Position numbers and translations under genes: made by a program. A stretch of DNA of 64,000 nucleotides from positions 5,103,269 to 5,167,268 of the forward strand of contig NW_017804464.1 in assembly GCF_001625305.1 (NCBI RefSeq), given 5' to 3'. Source of the DNA: Branchiostoma belcheri (Eukaryota > Chordata > Leptocardii > Amphioxiformes > Branchiostomatidae). Under the pieces are notes generated by a model that was given only the letters and a program-made list of their open reading frames with translations, searched no databases and was not told the origin of the DNA. Positions 53,323-64,000 of this stretch are shown piece after piece. The stretch's first letter is position 1; each line of letters begins with the position of its first letter.

Positions 53323-53520
53323 AAGTGTTGTCCGGAGTAAGAGGTGTAGGTTCTTCTCCAGAGTAAGAGGGGTAGAGTGTTCTCCGGAGTAAGAGGGGTA
53401 GAGTTTTCTCCATAGTAAGCGTAAAATGTTCTCTCTTTTTCATACAAGTTGGAGGCCTATGAGTAATTAAATGTTATCTCCAGCAACAGGATTTGTTGAG
53501 TGTTCTCCGGAAAAAAAAGT
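53323..53520 (+). repeat. tandem repeat, TTCTCCGGAGTAAGAGGGGTAGAG unit
   Basis: Four to five degenerate units of about 24 bp, continuing the unit seen at 52704-52726 on the other side of the inserted element. Confidence 0.75.
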
Positions 53521-54534
53521 AGAGAGTAACCTGCACAACATGGTACAAGACTTAAGGGTTTGTAATCGACCCAGAGCTTTAACTTGTAAAATTCAGTGGT
53601 TGTGCATGTGGGGAGATGTTTTATGATAGAACAATAGATAAAGCTGCAATACAGGTAGTGACAGAAGATGTGCTCCATCAAATTTGTTGCAGACTAGTAC
53701 TTTTCACCAAGGGAATTAAACCAAATATCATACAATGTAAGTACAGGCGGGAAACTTCAATTCTAATAGTGTAGATTCTCCTTTGTTGTAATTCCTCTGT
53801 AACAGAGGTGTTTGTCAATAATTATGTAACTAAGCTGAAAATTTCGTCTCCTTTTTCACAGCTTAGAATTTCCCATAATTGCTGGCTTGTGTTGACAAAT
53901 TATACATATTTTTTGTGCAATTTGTGTGAATAAGATTTGTATCAAGAATGCTGCAAAACTTTCTGAATGGAGAATGTTTATTTGTTTGGAAAGATAAACT
54001 GTGAAATTGTACAGGTTGCTTGTTTGAAATTGTTCAAAGTCTTAATGGGATAAAAGTGTCAAATCAGTTTTTATTTCATAGAAAAGATAGTACTGTAAGA
54101 AAATTTACCTAAGTTACACTTCACCCAGATTGTATTTTTGGCTGAAAAATTTCTTTTGTTCGATGTATCTAGTTCCCATCCTTGCATCTCTTCAAAATTG
54201 TTACCAATCATGCAGTAGAAAAATGGAGTCTGAGTTAGCATTGTGCATCTAGCATAATATGGAAGTGTGCATTATGGGAAATTCCAGGCTGTTCCAGAGT
54301 GCAGACTCACTCCCAGCTCTGTCCTTTATGTAAATTGTTGCAGACTCATGATGTACAGGTCCTTTTGTACATTGGGATGATTGCTCTTGTTGTATACAGT
54401 AGATTGACTTATCCATTATAGTTGCAAAATGTTAGCCAGGGTGCAGTTTGCTTCAACAATCAAATCCCTTCTATGGAAAATAGTCTAACCCCATCCCCAT
54501 ATTAAACATTAAATTTTGGTCCGTACTTCCTTCT

Positions 54535-54776
54535 AGCCTGGGTGCCATCCTCCATAGCTCCCTAATGTTGCTGGCTACCACGTAGCCTATGTAACCCAAG
54601 CTCCGGGGGGCTCCCTACATAGTCCGCCACCCAGCTGGGTGTTGGGCGGCCGGCAAAAGCTAGCTCATTACGTGACGCCATCACCAGACGTTACATATGT
54701 CAGCAAGTCCAGACTCCGTGGTAGCCAGCGACATTAGGGAGCGGGCGAAAACTACGGCGGATGGCACCCAGGCTAA
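54535..54776. mobile_element. MITE with AGCCTGGGTGCCATCC ends
   Basis: TAGCCTGGGTGCCATCCTCC at the left is mirrored by GGATGGCACCCAGGCTA at the right. Inner CTCCCTAATGTTGCTGGCTA pairs with TAGCCAGCGACATTAGGGAG. A related fragment is at 50491-50527. Confidence 0.85.
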
Positions 54777-55667
54777 CTTTCTCCTCCTTTTCTTATAATT
54801 CTGGGAATAAAACTTCTCAGAAGCTCAAACTTTATGTCAGGCGAGTGTTTGAATCCCATTATAAGGACCTTGATTGTGACTTCTCACCCGTATTATCAGG
54901 GAATATTCAAAATTTGCCATTTAATCATCCATTCATGGATGGATGCCAGACTAGTCTGCATATAGAAGTATTCGGAGGTGCAACTAGAGCTAGAATAATG
55001 TGGGATACCAGGCTAGTGAATTGTCACACGTATCAGGGCTCTTTTATTAGTACTGATCACTTACATGTAGTATCAACTGTTGCTGAGTTGGATGAAGGCA
55101 CATTTATTACAACCTTGCTAAATATAATCATTGAGATACGCGTGCATGCGTGTAATATATGGTTTCTACGTGTAAAATCTAAATGTACATTTGGTGTAAA
55201 CATTATTGGAAGTTACTTTGAATTCAAGGATTGTTCAATTTTTAAGTTGGCTGCACTAAATAAGCCTTCAGGGACTGATAGTGGAAATGCTGACCAGTGA
55301 ATATCATGATCAAAAGGTCACTCAAGTGTTTGACTGTATGTTTCAAACAATTTAGAAAAAGAAAATTTCTCCAAACCTAAAAAAAATTCCTTACGAGAGG
55401 TGAAAACGGTGTACGTAATTACAAAGCCATACGATTAGGCCAGTTAAACACAGATGAAACTAAACGTCTTAAATTCTGTTCGTCTTCTGTTTCTTTTAAT
55501 TTTAAAATATCTCTAAGAACGGAGATGAGACTTAACAAGAGCAGATGGCAGCGAGTTTGTTTTGTGACAGTCTATCAAAGCTGGAGGCAAAAAATTATTG
55601 TACACAAATAAAGGTTCTACGGCAATCAACTACTGTTACAGCTTTGACAGGAAAAGAAAAGAAAGTG

Positions 55668-55952
55668 ACCTCGATCCAGTTTTCCTCATTGAAGAGCTAA
55701 TCTTCCACTGGTTGTGACAGAGAAGACAGACGCTAAGTATGTACAGTATTTACAGGTTCATTGTACCGGGGAAATTCCCCTAGCTCTTTTTGACAAGCAC
55801 AATGAACAGTGGACCACGGTTAACATCCCATTCGAAGGACTGCAACCCTAAACAGTAGCGTGCATGTCGGGTGAGCGACATCAGCCAGGATTTGAACTCC
55901 CAACCTCTTAGTCCAGAGGCAGGATCGCTAACCACTAGACTGCGCACGCTAC
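55668..55952 (-). mobile_element. tRNA-derived SINE, third copy
   Basis: On the minus strand GTAGCGTGCGCAGTCTAGTG and TTGGGAGTTCAAATCC form the tRNA-like head, followed by the GGGGAATTTCCCCGGTACAA body. It is closely similar to 25811-26098. Confidence 0.88.
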
Positions 55953-56152
55953 AGGGCGTTTAGACTTGTTAAAGGAGTCCCAACTGTGAAGAACGAAGAA
56001 TTCAGTGGATTAGTTTCCAATGGACATATGTCAGGTGCATTAACCTTTTCTAACGGGTAACTTTGATTAGCTTCTAATTAATAGAATAATTGCCATAGAT
56101 CTGTTATACTGTGACAGTGTGGTACCAAAAGGGTTTCTGCATTATGAATACT

Positions 56153-56531
56153 TAGGCCACACCAATTTAATTTCTTGGTTAACGGATTTGACTGCTTCAT
56201 TTTTTTCCGATTTGCAAATAAAAATAAAAATTCAGAATCAACTGTAAAATGCTCATATTTTGCCCTGAACAGTTGAAAACAGTCCTTTTCATCCTAGTTG
56301 TTACAGTTATTCCATCTTTCAATCCAATGGTATCATTAAAAGTTCAAAATTCATTGTTTAAATTTTGAACCAGCCTGGTGTGTTGACTTCATGGCTCCTA
56401 TCGTACCATTTTGGGCCGTAATAGGATGCCTACCCTGTAGGCCTGTTTTTAGTTTTATTTTTTCTCGCCCGCCCGCTCCATTATTGTTCAAGCAAAATCC
56501 GTTAACCAAGAAATTAAATTGGTGTGGCCTG
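56153..56531. mobile_element. MITE, GGCCACACCAATTTAATT family
   Basis: The best-preserved copy: TAGGCCACACCAATTTAATT and AATTAAATTGGTGTGGCCT ends, with GGTTAACGGATTT and AATCCGTTAACC inside. The core reads as the inverse of the copy at 21210-21580. Confidence 0.9.
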
Positions 56532-56654
56532 AGTAGTAAGTAGTAAGATTAGTTTGGCCGTTACGTTATGTTCGAAATGTTATCATACACACCTAGGAAG
56601 GAGGGTGACAACTAGGGTGAGATTGATGACTTTTTGATCACCGATCATGCAAAT

Positions 56655-57076
56655 GCTACTATTCACCAATTTCAAACTTCCCATAATGCCTAGTAACGGT
56701 CACGGATATGACGTAAGACCACCCCCTCCCCCTTCCTCGATGTAATATTTCCAACAAGTTCTATCGACAAACTGGTATAAAGCGCATGCCATAATTTCAT
56801 TCTTGTTGGAATTAGAGAAAATGACGTACCTTCTATCGTTCTACCTTCTACTCGCACGGTTGCATTACGTATATTATGGAGGACCTCCATGCGTATATTA
56901 GAACGATAGAAGGTACGTCATTTTCTCTAATAGAGAAATAATTCAAAACAATAGTTGACCAGTTTGTCGATAGAACTTGTTGGAAATATTACATCGAGGA
57001 AGGGGGAGGGGGGTGGTCATAGGTCATATCCGTGACTGTTACTAGGCATTATGGGAAGTGTGAAATTGGTGAATGG
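56655..57076. repeat. long inverted repeat, about 180 bp arms
   Basis: CACCAATTTCAAACTTCCCA at the left is mirrored by GGGAAGTGTGAAATTGGTG at the right. The arms also share TCGATGTAATATTTCCAACA and GAAAATGACGTACCTTCTAT. The loop is about 50-60 bp around GGAGGACCTCC. No other copy is seen in the window. Confidence 0.88.
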
Positions 57077-58067
57077 CCTGTCTGAGAAAACATGTTCATG
57101 GAAACCATTTGCCCTGTCTTCTTCTGATCATAATGTTTCTGCCTGCAATCAGTTGGTGTTCTGGATCTGTTTTAGATTGAGTTGTTGGATTTGGTTTGTG
57201 ACTGAAACTGTTTACAGTGAATGGTTTAAGCAATGTGCAATGATAAGTAAGATGTCTAAAGGAACATTCATCTAATGTTCAGGCAAGTTTTTGAAAACGT
57301 TGAAAGAGAGGAAGGGTTGAAAAGACTCAAAAGGCTTGCAGAGGTTTCTTGATAGGTGGTAGAGGTCTCATGGACATTAGAAAAAACGTTTAGTTGATTG
57401 GGTTTCTGATATTTTTTAGGTGAAAGCCTGGTCACATTCCTTGTGTGCTAACTTAAAGATTATGTCACAGCAGATTGAGGACATTTTAGGACAGTAATAA
57501 GGAATGCTGTCTTGTGTACATACAGTAACCGAAATGGTTATACTACTTGTTTATTGTTGCCCACCATCCATTCTGTCGTAGCCTTGCTTAGAAATGAAAA
57601 CTGCTTGACAAATGTGACCGCACTGACCATATTCATACTGTTTAGTATATTATATACTTATTTCAAATTTTATAGAAATTACTGTAAATTGGCACAGCCA
57701 GATGAATGGGGGAAGTGATGAAAAACTAACCATGAAAAACAGACAAAAGGGGCAAATTTAGAGCAACTTTTCTCCTCAAAAATGCATACTTACTTTTTCC
57801 TGTGTCCTGTTTAAGAGAAAGTCTTGAAGCTATAATTAATTTTTAAAGTTGTTTCCTTAGCAAATGCAGCAATCCGTGTTGTGTTTCCATTATTAGTTTT
57901 AACTGTTTACAGAAAATTGCTGAGTGTATACACCTGTATAAGAGTTATTATGTCATGTAAGAGACAGTGTCTATCATATGATTGTATCTTGAAAGAATGT
58001 GCACATTACATACAGTGTTCTAATACATTTTAAAAACATGACATTTAGTGGTGACTTTTCTTTTGTT

Positions 58068-58345
58068 ACCTCCATGAAAAATGGAGGTATTGTTTTTGGC
58101 CTGTGTGTCTGTGTGTGTGTTTGTGTTTCCGCACATTTGTAGTCAGCATAACTTCATAATGCCTTTATGGATTGTGATGATATTTGGTATGTTGGTAAGT
58201 CTTAGGAAGACAAAGGTCAAGGTCAAATATGGGCCTCCGGGTGGATGACCTTGGTACTGCAGCAGAACTTCCGGAACTCTTGTTGATATAGTTGACTGTA
58301 GTTAGCTCTGGGTATGCCAGACACTCTTGTCTCACGACTTAAAAA
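58068..58345 (+). repeat. TTACCTCCATGAAAAATGGAGGTA element
   Basis: It starts with the small hairpin TACCTCCAT/ATGGAGGTA, then TG repeats and TTATGGATTGTGATGATATT. Shared blocks occur at 4400-4480 and 51785-51850. Confidence 0.65.
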
Positions 58346-58642
58346 AGTCAACAATCATGAATGTGGCAAATATTTCAAGTTTAATGCCATCAATATCAAA
58401 TTGTGATATTTTCTCACCCACAGTACATATCATGAAGAATTTTTACAACCAAATACGAAAAATGCCAGTGCTGGACACTAAGTACTTGTATTTTTACAAA
58501 CGATAAAACAAAAAGCTTGTTTCTGTGGTATTGCATTGCAATGTTATGACAGACATTGCACATGCTTTACACCTAACATCAACAGTGATTTTACCAGGTA
58601 CCTCTAGAGACATCCACATGACAACTTATCTTATTGAGCCCT

Positions 58643-59027
58643 TAAGGCCACACCAATTTAATTTGTTGGTTGTCCGACTTTTTATCAAAAAAATATGAAG
58701 GGACACGGCAAAATAAAATAAAAACAGGTCTAGGCATCCCATTATTCATAGCCCCAAATGCTACAATAGGAGCCATGATGTCAACACAAAAGACTGGTTT
58801 AATAATTTTTTTTTAAACAATGAATTTTGAACTTTTAATCAAACCACTGCATTGATAGATGGAAAAACTGTAACAACTAGGAAGAGAAGGACTTTCCCAA
58901 ATTGTTGGGGGTAAAATAGGAGCATATTTGAGTTCAGTTGAGTCAGAACCAAACATTTTTTTTTCAAATCAGAAAAAAATGAAGAGGCGAATCCGAGATC
59001 CAACAAATTAAATTGGTATGGCCTAAG
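58643..59027. mobile_element. MITE, GGCCACACCAATTTAATT family, diverged copy
   Basis: TTAAGGCCACACCAATTTAA at the left and TTAAATTGGTATGGCCTAA at the right, with the same core order as 21210-21580 but more substitutions. It therefore looks older. Confidence 0.85.
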
Positions 59028-59479
59028 GATGTCTTGAACACCTGGATATCTGAATGCTGTATTTATTATTATTATTATATAATAAATATAACATTAGATC
59101 TCAAAATTTCTTTTCCTTCAAATTTAAAGAAATTATGACATCTAACGTTAATGTCAACTGGCAGTGAGGGTACTTGGCAGAATTATAGTAGTTGATGGTA
59201 CATTTTGAAATTTGTTGTTTCAATGTGCAAACCAGACTTTCAACAGGCATACATAGTAGCTATTCTATAATTAGTGTTCTAATAACTATTAATGTTAGAT
59301 ATCATTACTCTATCATAATAAGCCAATCCAATTGCAATACTTACACATGTATACATTTTACATGTATGTATCAAGTCCATCAGATATTCATGATTTTATT
59401 ACTAGTACAAATTATTGCAGTACGATCATTTCAGAATGATACACCGTTCTGTTCTGACAACTCAAGCTACATGATTGTA

Positions 59480-59766
59480 CAATAATGGGGGCCCGCAAAC
59501 ACTTTTCTGTAGAGCGTAATCGGCCGTTTTAATTCTACGTAGAGCATAGACGGACTGCTCTGATTCAACGTAGAGCGTAATTGGCGCATCTTGCATAGAG
59601 CGTATTCGCCGTTTTAATTCCACGTAATGCGTTGTAGCCACTTGGAATTTAACGAAAAGCGTAATCGAGAAGATTCCTGAATTCAGCATAATACATAGCC
59701 GGCTCTCAAAATTTAGCGTAGAGCGTTGTCGGGACCCCCCTCCCCCCATGCAGGCCCCCAATAATG
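59480..59766. repeat. degenerate tandem array bounded by GGGGGCC inverted ends
   Basis: About seven units of roughly 35 bp with CGTAGAGCGTAATCGGC and TTTTAATTC or variants. The left boundary is AATAATGGGGGCC and the right is GGCCCCCAATAATG, making an inverted pair. Confidence 0.7.
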
Positions 59767-60500
59767 TATGTTCCGACAACCATATCACATATGATGGAGT
59801 GCAGTGGTGTTAAAATGATTGTGTCTGAACACCTGTAGTGCATCAGAACATACCAGGAAAGACTGTCCACAATCACATAATTAGTCTGCCCCCCACACAC
59901 CCTCTTAAATTTTACCAGTAAGAGAGGCTAGTTAAGAACTTTCATATATCATTATTATTATTATTTATAAGGCACGGTCTCACTATAGCACATGGTACCA
60001 TCTGAATAGTACTAGTCAGACTTGTATTACATATTATAGCAAACAAAGCAAAATTTTAAAGTCTTGCAGTTGTACATATTAATCACAATAATTATACCAG
60101 GTCCTGTAAGCACTGTTTGCTTTCAATAATGATATTTTTTGTCAGGTTCCAAACTACAGTATCTGTAGCCATGGTCACTGTGTGAAATTTTTTTATTAGT
60201 ACATTTTTTTTTTACAATTTCATGATTCTGTGTTTTGTTAAAAGCAAGTACATTGTATGTCACAAAGTGGACGGAATGAATTTTTTTTAAATACTAGTAT
60301 TGACAGTGATTTTGCAACATTTACAGCAAGACCCTGTTTTATATAATATTGTTAAATGTTAATTTATTTTTTTTATTATCTGATTAATTTTCTAAAAATT
60401 TCATGATCATTTATTTAGTAGAACTGTTGAATAATAAACTCAGAGGTTTTTCGCATGACATTGTGCAAAAACTCAGTGCAATGTGAAATCTTTGAATTTA

Positions 60501-60904
60501 GGCCATGTTGATTTGATTATATGGATGACATCCTCCGGGAGCCCCAAAACTGATGCGCGCGTGCGAATAAAAAAAAAGTTTTGCAAAAAAAAAAAGTTCT
60601 TTTCATTATGAAATCTACGTGGTCATGAGGGTTGAGCAAATGGCACAGAATATGGTTTGGCGAATAATCTAGTCTTCAAGTTCATTTCTTTACAATTTCG
60701 TCTTTTTTCGTTTGATTTTGGCATTCTACGACATTGGTATAGTTTTTATTAATTTTTTTGTAACTTATGGTATATTTTTGCTCATTTTGCAACTGTTTTG
60801 TACGATTTACAGTATGGTTGAAAACTTTCTTTTTTTTTGGGAAACGGCCGAAAATTCATGCGCGCGCGGATGTCATCCATATAATCAAATCAACATGGCC
60901 TTAC
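60501..60904. mobile_element. MITE, GGCCATGTTGATTTGAT family, full length
   Basis: AGGCCATGTTGATTTGATTA at the left and TAATCAAATCAACATGGCCT at the right, with GGATGACATCC and GGATGTCATCC inside. The core includes ACAGTATGGTTGAAAACTTT, as in 1291-1687 in inverse orientation. Confidence 0.85.
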
Positions 60905-61531
60905 ATGATTGTGCTAGAAATCAGAATTCTTTACATCTTTACAGCTCTTTTGAAGCTCTCATCATATACATAACAGTCATACAAACAAACTATTTCATTC
61001 TTAGGCTATAAACTTGGGTTTTGCCTTGCATCTGTAATTTCTAGCCTGTGCTTCCCTCTGGGGATGATTGACCCGCTAATCTACAAGAGCTAAGTCTGGG
61101 TTGGTGGAAAAAGTGGTATAGTCTGGAAGGCAAAAAAGGCTGTCCGGCCTGGTGCTGGGTTGGGTGAGTTGTGCCCCCTAGCAGAACATGGTAGAATTGC
61201 AAGCAGTCAGGATTCTTTGTCAGACACTATGGAAACCAGTCATCACGACCTCTGACAAGACTCATAATAGTAAAAGACAGTTCTCTGTCTGACAATAATT
61301 GGTCCATGTTATTGTTAGCACATGATGCATAAATGAATTATGTTGAAAGGGCTACTAGAAACATGATATAGCCAGACTACAGTACAAAACCTTGTTGCTT
61401 CAATAGATGACAAAAATGATGTCCATTCCCACAGTTTGACAGAAAACAGCAGCTGAAAACCAGACGAAAGGAAGAAACCAAGAGCGAGGCAAAACCCTGA
61501 AGTTTACACATTATTGCAGACACAGAGATTT

Positions 61532-63023
61532 CTATTCGTAGTAGACTCCATACACCGTTGCCACCGCGTATAGCGACCCGTTCTGGAAGTCCTGGGTGGC
61601 GAACGTGTCGTTGTTTGGGTCCCAGAGGCAGCGGGACCCGATGCGGAGTCCCTGGTTGTTGAGTTGACCGATGTGGATCAGACAGATGATCTTGTAGCGG
61701 GGAACCATCAGGTCCTTTACACGAGCCTTGATAACCTGGAGAGGAAATTGACAAACAAACTCTAACTTGTTGAAAAACACAGTGTAATACACATGTATAC
61801 CGGTAAACAAAATAAACATTGTGTACTAGCCTCCTGGAGCTGTGGAGGAGACTGTGGAAAGAAAATCAGGTAGTATGCTGCTTAGTATGTATACTGAATT
61901 CCTTTACAAATGTCATAAGGATCACTTTCTCCCACATCCCATTAACTAAAGTCAGGTACCCATTTTACACCTGGGTGGAGTGAGGAAAGTCGTGCAAAGT
62001 GCCTCTCTCAGGGACACAAGATCAATGACGATGGCAGGATTCGAACCCATGAAGTCTGCGTTCTGGGCCAAACACCCTGTTGTTACACCACACAATCCCA
62101 CTACTACAATGATCCCACTATTTCCATACCCGGACTTTTGAAACCCCAGTCCCTCTGGGAGCATCTTTTTTAACAAATGACCATAAATGACCACTCAGAG
62201 TCCTTCACTAAAGAGACAGAATTAAAACTGTCATCTTTGATTCATATATATCATCATGATAAATATGAATGACATCAGACCAATGAATTCTCTTCAAAAC
62301 TTAGGATTTTGAGCAAAATTTGTACATGACCAAAGCAAAGAATTATATTATATAGGACAGCCCCAGAGTGGTCACTCACTAAAAAGACATCTACATTGTC
62401 GTGCATTCCTCGACTAGTGGCTGAATGGAATCAACTAGAAATGCCAATTAGGGTCTTGGAGGTTGCAGTGTCAAGTCAGTCAGACATTTTGTCATTCAAA
62501 CGGCATCTTGTCCAGTCAATAAACAACAGGTTTCAGGATAACTTTGATACAGACATTCTATGTACATAGTCTTGCAGATATGCTTCATGCATACATGTAG
62601 TTTTAAGACCACGCTGACTGGTTTTATAGGTCCATGCCATTGACGTATTTTTGTGATAATGTGTATAATTCCAATGATTTTTTAAAATGTTTTTTATTGT
62701 AATTTGGGGAGGGAGCTGGAAAAGGTGCTACACCTGTTCCTTCGATGTATACCTGGGTGGAAAATTTTAATAAACAAAAATTACTAGACAATTACCAAGT
62801 CCGTCTTACCTCTGAGATAGTTTTGGTCATCTGCCTGCAGAGCTCAGGTTCGTACCTCTCCTCCTGTAGGTAGTTCTGCAGGACGTCCTTCAGGATGTGT
62901 CTGACTGTGCTGACAGGGAAACGTTTGGTGGGGCTCATCTGGTACGTGTTCTCCAGCTTCACCGGAGGGTGCAGCTCATCTGTGTGGCTAGGCTCGTCCA
63001 TAAAGGACACCGTACTGATGGAG
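61532..63023 (-). CDS. Tctex1-domain dynein light chain, DYNLT5 (TCTEX1D1)-like, 3' exons only
   Basis: Two exons, 62810-63023 and 61532-61735, join in phase 0 and encode the last 138 or so residues. Exon 62810-63023 begins with the third base of a split codon, so the protein starts upstream, probably beyond the window; the family is about 180 residues. The peptide contains [10 protein letters not shown], then KLENTYQM, a helix with [20 protein letters not shown] and the Tctex1 strands [26 protein letters not shown] and [13 protein letters not shown] at the C-terminus. Tctex1 light chains dimerise and link cargo or ciliary components to dynein. The EPELC..MTK segment and complete Tctex1 core match DYNLT5 better than DYNLT1/3. 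The upstream intron carries a 700 bp TIR element. Confidence 0.88.
61950..62103 (-). repeat. tRNA-derived SINE fragment
   Basis: On the minus strand, GGTGTAACAACAGGGTGTTT and CATGGGTTCGAATCCTGCC (B box) precede GATCTTGTGTCCCTGAGAGA and GCACTTTGCACGACTTTCC, the order seen in the SINE at 46796. It lies in the intron between the two DYNLT5-like exons. Confidence 0.75.
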
Positions 63024-63057
63024 CTGAGGAGAGAAGGAGATACAACATGTGAGACAC

Positions 63058-63765
63058 TAAGGCCGACTTTAGACTGACGACGGTATACGATCGCACAACA
63101 ATCGTTGTGGGCGGCAGCTGCCTTTAGACACATGACCAGGAAGTGTGGTGGACACCCGCAGCGCAGGATAGCACGCCGCGCGCCAATTCAAAATGGCGGC
63201 GAGAGAACCCCTTTTTTTCGGCATGCTGCAGCAGATTATTCTGCTTTTGTGCCCAGCAAAGAAGGGATATGAGGCACATGTACCGAACGGGGCAATACTC
63301 CGGGTTTGAACCCGGCGTTCGGTGCTGCCGTTGGCGTGGCTATATTGGCCTGGAAATATGGATCGGCGGATCGGTTCGTACCGGAGGAGTAGTGATTGGT
63401 GGCAGGGGATTGTACTAGACACGTATGACGATATAAAGTCTTTGATTTGACGACATTTTGATGATACAGGCGATGTGCTTGGACATGAATTAACCCTTGC
63501 AGGCTTATTTGCATAAGGCCAATGACCTCCCACTTCCTTCGCCAGCGACGGTTCACTTTAGACGGTGGAAAATCCTCCTCGGACCCCCCCCCCCCTGAAG
63601 GATCACACAATAGGACCCGAGGTGGTAGTGACGACGATTTGAGGATTACCGTCGTGCGACTGTTTTGATGGTCTTTAGACGGTGGTAAAATATCGTCGCT
63701 GGCAACATCTTGACGATAAACATTCGTACGACTATCTAACCGTCGTCAGTCTAAAGTCGGCCTAA
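63058..63765. mobile_element. 708 bp element with 25 bp terminal inverted repeats
   Basis: AGGCCGACTTTAGACTGACG plus ACGGT at the left is matched exactly by its complement at the right. Subterminal motifs CGTCGTC, CGATCGCAC and TTAGACGGTGG recur. It contains a C-run (63585-63594) and no transposase frame. It lies upstream of the first visible DYNLT5-like exon. Confidence 0.85.
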
Positions 63766-64000
63766 ATAGAGACATGAACGCCTGTGGGATGGTGGGCATC
63801 TGTTGGGCATTGGTGCCATTTTCTGTCATGGTATTCAAGGGGTTAATTTGTTATGACTGGCTCATGTCAGGGGGAGGATCTCAGACTTTGGTACAGTATG
63901 AGGAGCCCCAAAATGATTAATGATGATAGTGCAGCACTAGTGGCCAATTTCCAAGGAATCTAGTCTAAGGTGGCACCAATGCTGAAAATGCCAGATCGGG
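63766..64000. other. right edge of the window, no feature
   Basis: I looked for the upstream DYNLT5-like exon on the minus strand. A short open frame starting near 63828 runs straight into the TIR element and lacks family residues, so nothing is called here. Confidence 0.4.

Larger units (their letters stand above)
52661..61531. other. gene-poor region between ZYG11 and the DYNLT5-like gene
   Basis: The left part is probably ZYG11 3' UTR, whose end I cannot fix. AATAAA occurs near 54804 and 55606. The rest holds MITEs, inverted repeats and a SINE, listed separately. The open frame at 54761-55300 starts inside a MITE end and shows no family features. Confidence 0.5.

Noticed and set aside
54761-55300. 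179-residue plus-strand open frame
   Set aside because: It begins inside the end of the AGCCTGGGTGCCATCC MITE, lies in the likely ZYG11 3' region and shows no motif or family feature.
63069-63610. Two overlapping minus-strand open frames of 154 and 124 residues
   Set aside because: Both lie inside the 708 bp TIR element and resemble no transposase or host protein.
1-64000. CRISPR arrays, operons or bacterial features
   Set aside because: Intron-rich genes, SINEs and polyadenylation signals show a metazoan nuclear genome. The tandem arrays present have no spacer structure.

Overview
The window looks like nuclear DNA of an invertebrate chordate, most likely a lancelet (Branchiostoma). The genes are split into many short coding exons with GT-AG introns. 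Their products resemble single vertebrate genes (SLC15A3/A4, COA7, ZYG11, DYNLT5). The introns and spacers are packed with MITE-like elements, tRNA-derived SINEs, fold-back palindromes and microsatellites. The organism call is inference from gene content and style, not from a database match.

Layout. 2715-13561 (minus): an eight-exon proton-coupled oligopeptide/histidine transporter of the SLC15A3/A4 type. Nested in its third coding intron on the opposite strand is an intronless class A GPCR (8809-9987, plus). 13564-16935: spacer between two divergent genes, filled with palindromic MITEs. 16936-32704 (plus): a 19-exon gene predicted to make an 813-residue protein with a GNAT-like acetyltransferase domain, a helical coiled-coil middle and a C-terminal PARP-like ADP-ribosyltransferase domain; I do not recognise a named family with this architecture. 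34563-37292 (minus): COA7, a Sel1-repeat mitochondrial cytochrome oxidase assembly factor, tail-to-tail with the GNAT/PARP gene. 37293-37757: a compact probable bidirectional promoter with ETS-like motifs. 41982-52660 (plus): ZYG11, the substrate receptor of a CUL2 ubiquitin ligase. 52661-61531: gene-poor and rich in inverted repeats. 61532-63023 (minus): the last two exons of a DYNLT5-like Tctex1-domain dynein light chain whose 5' end lies further right.

Exon models were built by hand from reading frame, splice-site dinucleotides and intron phase. For the four complete multi-exon genes every junction keeps one open frame (1737, 2442, 720 and 2343 nt including stop), which is the main support for them. 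The genes do not form a pathway; they are independent housekeeping, signalling and ubiquitin-system genes. The unusual material is the GNAT/PARP fusion with a Cys where the catalytic PARP His is expected, a SINE whose target-site duplication copied a splice donor, SINE ends next to ZYG11 splice acceptors, and a family of large fold-back elements carrying CACGTG and TGACGTCA-like motifs.
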